A stretch of 64,000 bases of DNA from Halorientalis salina. Lineage in GTDB: Archaea; Halobacteriota; Halobacteria; Halobacteriales; Haloarculaceae. Position 1 is the first letter of the stretch; each line of letters starts with the position of its first letter. Below are positions 60,666 through 64,000 of the stretch, one piece after another. The notes beneath the pieces were generated by a model. It was given only the letters and a program-made list of their open reading frames with translations. It was not told the DNA's origin and did not search any database. A program made the translations under genes and the position numbers. Location of the stretch: contig NZ_SOSC01000001.1 in the NCBI RefSeq assembly GCF_005049285.1, positions 682,001 to 746,000 on the forward strand, read 5' to 3'.

Positions 60666-61125
60666 CGTTGTCCAACCGGTCGCGCTCCTCGGCCACCTCG
60701 ACCGGTGCCCACACTTCGAGTTCGTAGCTCACGTCCAGCAGTTGCTCGATGCGATCGGCATCCCCCGCCTCGACTGCCTCTGTCGTGTCTCGCCGGAACT
60801 GCACCTCGGCCGCTTCGCCCAATCGCTCTCGGTCGATCGACCGCTGTTCGACGTCCATGATATGGGGGAGGTCGGTCGCGTCCTCGACCAGTTCCGGAAA
60901 GGCGACGGGGCCCGGGAAGAGCCAGTCTTCGTCGGGATCTGTGCGTTCGACGGCGACGAGGTGGTAGGTATCGAGCGCGTCGTCGATCTCAGCATCGAAC
61001 GCCGACGGCTCACGGTCCTCGCCCCGCTTGAACGCCAGTTCCACCAGCGCTTGCCCGAGTTCCTCGCGGGAGAGCGCGCCGAACAGGTCGACGACGCCCG
61101 CCAGTTCGTCGCCGGTCAGGTCCAT
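60655..61125 (-). CDS. Haloarchaeal hypothetical protein
   Basis: This 156-residue acidic protein has an N-terminal helix MDLTGDELAGVVDLFGALSREELGQALVELAFKRGE, which resembles a small HTH, and a Trp/Pro-rich segment DEDWLFPGPVAFPELVED. No motif is diagnostic. I chose the ATG at 61125; a longer frame extends upstream into the glycosyltransferase gene. Confidence 0.7.
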   Translation of the reverse strand: MDLTGDELAGVVDLFGALSREELGQALVELAFKRGEDREPSAFDAEIDDALDTYHLVAVERTDPDEDWLFPGPVAFPELVEDATDLPHIMDVEQRSIDRERLGEAAEVQFRRDTTEAVEAGDADRIEQLLDVSYELEVWAPVEVAEERDRLDNVLS

Positions 61126-61190
61126 GCCCCGACGAGCGGTCGGCGTCCTCTTGAGGCTTCTGTCCGGTAGCCCTCCGTGGTCGGCTCCGG

Positions 61191-62288
61191 CTACCGGTCG
61201 ACGATCCCATCCAGCCCGGCCTCCGAGGCCGCACGAACCGCTGCCGGTTCCAGATCCGTGTCGCGCCAGGCGGGCAACCGCGTGTCCTCGCCCGGGGACT
61301 CGATCGCGTCGGCGTAGGTCTCGACCTGTTGGCGCTCGCCGGCGGCGTCGAAGTCGAGCCCGTTGAACACCGCGTCCGTCTCGTACTGACGGACGAGTTG
61401 ATCGGCCGCGTCCCGGTACCCCTCCCGGAGTCGCTCGTAGTCCGGATCGAGACCGGCGTCCTCGACGACCTGAAACAGCGCCCGGCCGACCTCGCTGCAC
61501 ATGTCACCCAGCCCCTGCGGGCCACCGACGGCGCGGTGGTCGTGTTCGTGCTGTCCGAGGTCGACCTGAGCGGTGCCGTCGAATCCGGTTCCTTCGAAGG
61601 CATCGCCAAGCGTCCCGACTTCGAGCCCCCAACCGCGCTGTGCGCGCAGGGAGCGGACGAGGTCGCTGGTCGCGGCGAACTCCCCGGCCAGCGCGTAGCG
61701 GAAACTGGCGAGGTAGTCGACGATGTCGTCCTCGTGAGCGTCGTCGAGCGCGCGGACCAGCGGCGTGTAGAACAGGCGAAAGAGGCGGCCGTAGAGGCGG
61801 TCGTTCTCGACGCGAGCGTAGTAGCCCTTCGAGAAGTCGTAGCCCTGTGCCAGCGGAAAGAGCAGGCGCGGAACGTGGGCGCGGGAGTAGGTCGCCGTGT
61901 CGGCGTCGTGAACGACGACGTACTCCTCCTGTGCGGCGAGGCCGAGCGCGAGCCACACGTCCCGTCCCTTCCCGGCGGGGCCGTTCAGTCCGGCTTCCGC
62001 GAGGCGGTCCCGGACCTCCGGCGCGTTACACCACAGCACATCTGGGCCGAGTTCGAACGAATCGAGCCATCGGGTGACGGTGCCGACGGAGTCTTCACTG
62101 GCGCGCAGGGCGACGATGACGCGGGCCGGATCGACCCGTTCGAGCGTCGTGAGCACGCGCTCGGCAGCGAGGCTGGCGTGTTCACGCTCCGTGAGCGGCA
62201 CGACGACGGCGGCGCTCTCCGTGGGCGCGTCGGGCACCCGGTCGGAGAACGCGTGGAGCGTCGCCACGCGCTCCTGGACGTATTCCAT
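61191..62288 (-). CDS. GpgS-like family 2 glycosyltransferase
   Basis: This 365-residue protein has GPAGKGRDVWLALGLAAQEEYVVVHDADTATYS (DxD-like HDAD) and FSKGYYARVENDRLYGRLFRLFYTPLVRAL, family blocks of glucosyl-3-phosphoglycerate synthase, which makes a compatible-solute precursor. It also has LRAQRGWGLEVGTLGDAF and LGQHEHDH. The exact acceptor is unknown. The start at MEYVQE (62288) removes a Pro/Arg-rich leader. It is preceded by an MFS gene on the same strand. Confidence 0.8.
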   Translation of the reverse strand: MEYVQERVATLHAFSDRVPDAPTESAAVVVPLTEREHASLAAERVLTTLERVDPARVIVALRASEDSVGTVTRWLDSFELGPDVLWCNAPEVRDRLAEAGLNGPAGKGRDVWLALGLAAQEEYVVVHDADTATYSRAHVPRLLFPLAQGYDFSKGYYARVENDRLYGRLFRLFYTPLVRALDDAHEDDIVDYLASFRYALAGEFAATSDLVRSLRAQRGWGLEVGTLGDAFEGTGFDGTAQVDLGQHEHDHRAVGGPQGLGDMCSEVGRALFQVVEDAGLDPDYERLREGYRDAADQLVRQYETDAVFNGLDFDAAGERQQVETYADAIESPGEDTRLPAWRDTDLEPAAVRAASEAGLDGIVDR

Positions 62289-62337
62289 CGGGCGTTCGTT
62301 AGGCTGCTCCCCGAAAAAGTCCGCCGTTCTCGACCCG

Positions 62338-63513
62338 TCACGCCCGGGCGGCTGACGGGAACCAGCCAAGTCGGTGGACGGCCACGAGGACGACCACGAG
62401 ACAGAGCAGGGCGGCGGCGAACGCCCGGAAGACGAGATCGAAGGCGAAGCCGGCGTCGGTCAGCGCGCCGACCGCGGAGCTACCGGTCGCCTGAACGATC
62501 ATCATGCTCCCGCTGTAGGTGGCGTAGGCGCTGGCGCGGTGACGGTCCGGCAGCGACCCGAGCAGGAGCGTGTCGACCGCGGGAAAGACGCCGTGGATCA
62601 CGTAGCCGACGAGGGCGCTGACGACCGCCAGCGCGAGCAGTCCCGACGTGATCGTCAACAGAAGGACCGCACCGCTAAAGCCCACCAGAATGGCGAAGAG
62701 GTAGGGAGCGAGCGGCAGTCGGTCGGCGAGGTGACCGGAGACGAAGAACGCGGGGACACCGGCGGCGAAGACGACGGTCAGCAGGTTCCTGGCCATCGAT
62801 TCGCCGACAGCCTTGGTCGTCGTGAGGTAGGTGACGTAGAAGTTGAACAGCCCGTTCCAGACGAAGCCGGCGAACCCGAGGACGGCGACGCCGGCCAGGA
62901 TGATGGGGTACTGGTGGCGAACGGCCGCGAGCAGGTCGCGGTCGGCGGTGCCGGCCTTCGGGAGATCGGCGTTCCGACTCGCCAAGAAGAATCCCGCGGT
63001 CGCCAGCGCGGCGACGATCGCGATGCCCTGGAAGGTCGTCCGCCAGTCGCCGACGACGAGCGCGGCGGTCACGAACAGCGGCGCGCCCGCGGCTGCGAGT
63101 TGCGACGCCATGCCGTGGATGCCGAGGCGGCGGCCGACGCGGTCGGGGTAGAGTTCGCTGACGAGCGGGTTGGCCGCGATGAAGTACGCGCCGCTGGCCA
63201 GCCCCATCAGGAAGGCCCCGACCATGAGGACCGGGTTCGACTGCGCGGCGGCGGTAAAGAGCGCTGCGGCCGTGAGAATCCCACCGGTCGCGAGGACGAC
63301 GTGCTGTCGGGGCACTCTCGTCAGCAGGTAGCCGGTGGGAACCCGTGGCAGCGCGCTGCCGAGCCAGGCCAGCGTCGCCAGCAGTCCCAGCGTCGTCCCG
63401 CTGGCACCGAAGGCGCTCCGGAGCGGTTCCAGCAGGGGCGCGAAGACCACGCGGCCGAGGTTGACGAGGAAGACGAGCGAACACAGCGACCCGAAGACCT
63501 CTCGTCGATCCAC
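62338..63513 (-). CDS. Major facilitator superfamily transporter
   Basis: This 391-residue protein has 12 predicted membrane helices, the loop between helices 2 and 3 (GSALPRVPTGYLLTRVPRQHV, a variant of the MFS signature), and a central charged loop (RNADLPKAGTADRD). The substrate cannot be inferred from sequence. It precedes the GpgS-like gene by 49 bases, perhaps as one transcript. Confidence 0.88.
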   Translation of the reverse strand: MDRREVFGSLCSLVFLVNLGRVVFAPLLEPLRSAFGASGTTLGLLATLAWLGSALPRVPTGYLLTRVPRQHVVLATGGILTAAALFTAAAQSNPVLMVGAFLMGLASGAYFIAANPLVSELYPDRVGRRLGIHGMASQLAAAGAPLFVTAALVVGDWRTTFQGIAIVAALATAGFFLASRNADLPKAGTADRDLLAAVRHQYPIILAGVAVLGFAGFVWNGLFNFYVTYLTTTKAVGESMARNLLTVVFAAGVPAFFVSGHLADRLPLAPYLFAILVGFSGAVLLLTITSGLLALAVVSALVGYVIHGVFPAVDTLLLGSLPDRHRASAYATYSGSMMIVQATGSSAVGALTDAGFAFDLVFRAFAAALLCLVVVLVAVHRLGWFPSAARA

Positions 63514-63606
63514 GTCGACCCGTTCCCCCGCCGCCGAGTCAAACCTTCCGACACGCGATATCGAAATCCCGCTTCATCGAACACCTGTCAGACGCCCGGC
63601 ACGGAG

Positions 63607-63613
63607 TTTATAA
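63607..63613 (+). promoter_or_regulatory. TATA-like promoter of the final zinc-ribbon gene
   Basis: TTTATAA lies 24-30 bases before the ATG at 63637, which suggests a leaderless transcript. Confidence 0.6.
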
Positions 63614-63636
63614 CCGGCCCGTGTGAACGGTCTGCT

Positions 63637-63807
63637 ATGGAATCCGTTCGCAAGGGAATGCGCTCCGGTGCTATCGAGAAGGACACCTACGAGCGGCTCA
63701 ACTGCGCGGAATGTGACACGGAACTCGGGACCAAAAACGACCCCGACGCGATGGGGACCGTCCGGTTCTGTCCCGAGTGCGGTCGCGAGTGGCAACGAAT
63801 CGGCTAG
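63637..63807 (+). CDS. Zinc-ribbon micro-protein
   Basis: This 56-residue protein reads MESVRKGMRSGAIEKDTYER, then LNCAECDTELGTKND and VRFCPECGREWQRIG, with two C-x2-C pairs. Its start is set by the TATA element at 63607-63613. The longer frame running from 62374 lies across the MFS gene and is not real. The function is unknown. Confidence 0.82.
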   Translation: MESVRKGMRSGAIEKDTYERLNCAECDTELGTKNDPDAMGTVRFCPECGREWQRIG

Positions 63808-63808
63808 G

Positions 63809-64000
63809 TTACTCGAAGACGGTGTCGAACGCGTCGGCACCGAGCGGTTCGAAAGTGCCGGCATCGACGTTCTCCGCGACGTGGTCCGGCGACCCCATCC
63901 CGACGAGCGAACTCGTCACCCCCGGCGCGCTCCGGGCGAAGTTGATGGCGCGCTGTGCCCGGGTATCGCCGTCCAGTTTCGCTTCTACCTCGCCCGGCAT
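63809..64000 (-). CDS. Aldo/keto reductase, C-terminal end (partial)
   Basis: The last 63 residues of a longer protein run off the window edge. The segment RAINFARSAPGVTSSLVGMGSPDHVAENV has the Aldo/keto reductase C-terminal pattern (FxxSxPGV.. LVGMxSxxHVxEN). The Met at the edge is probably internal. It is convergent with the zinc-ribbon gene with one base between. Confidence 0.8.
   Translation of the reverse strand: MPGEVEAKLDGDTRAQRAINFARSAPGVTSSLVGMGSPDHVAENVDAGTFEPLGADAFDTVFE

Overview
The window comes from the chromosome of a halophilic archaeon (class Halobacteria). The supporting signs are high GC with strong G/C third-position bias, very acidic proteins, twin-arginine lipoproteins, TATA-type promoters that often lie 22-30 bases before a start codon (leaderless genes), an archaeal TFB, a phosphomevalonate-type mevalonate decarboxylase, the archaeal trp/aro gene set and an AglD-like glycosyltransferase. 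I cannot fix the genus from sequence alone. I see no rRNA, tRNA, CRISPR array or complete insertion sequence.

Layout. 1-1145: end of purK plus purE. 1324-2037: a lipoprotein. 2234-13552: the complex I cluster nuoA-B-CD-H-I, then J1-J2-K-L-M-N, without nuoEFG. It is cut after nuoI by an 884-base non-coding stretch built from three tandem partial copies of the nuoI tail plus hairpin/T-run elements. 13697-19916: copper/periplasmic maturation genes (a protein with two NosL domains, a Sco-like protein, nosY-nosF-nosD, another NosL) with no nosZ in view. 20332-22542: an arylsulfotransferase-like domain fused to a multi-pass membrane domain. 22641-24839: mevalonate decarboxylase and an NDH-2-like flavoprotein. 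24841-27355: a UspA and a parA-cheW pair. 27437-29469: cysS and a small unknown gene. 29637-36064: a cysteine-rich micro-protein, a two-domain CbiX, a winged-helix regulator with a small membrane protein, two paralogous LolA-like envelope proteins, a DR2241-like protein and a two-helix membrane protein. 36103-36786: a Trm112-like protein and a truncated haemoglobin.

37038-43189 is an aromatic amino acid block: trpC-trpB-trpA, the ADH synthase of the archaeal shikimate entry route, a DHH phosphoesterase and 3-dehydroquinate synthase II; aroD follows at 46183. An aldehyde dehydrogenase, a run of large hairpins and a DsrE-like gene with atypical composition lie between. 46940-48958 holds a soluble chemotaxis transducer and TFB. 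From 49179 to the end come a DUF84 NTPase, AglD-like and GpgS-like glycosyltransferases, stress proteins, a radical SAM protein, a YHS-MaoC fusion, DUF429, Hsp20, a FAD oxidoreductase with an LLM-like partner, a NUDIX hydrolase, an MFS carrier, several zinc-ribbon micro-proteins and the end of an aldo/keto reductase.

Functional links: complex I, NDH-2 and the Nos/Sco proteins all serve the respiratory chain. parA-cheW and the soluble transducer belong to taxis. The trp/aro genes form one biosynthetic unit. A recurring structural theme is short GC-rich hairpin modules. They lie between genes and also inside two coding regions (trpB and the radical SAM gene), where they add in-frame peptide inserts.
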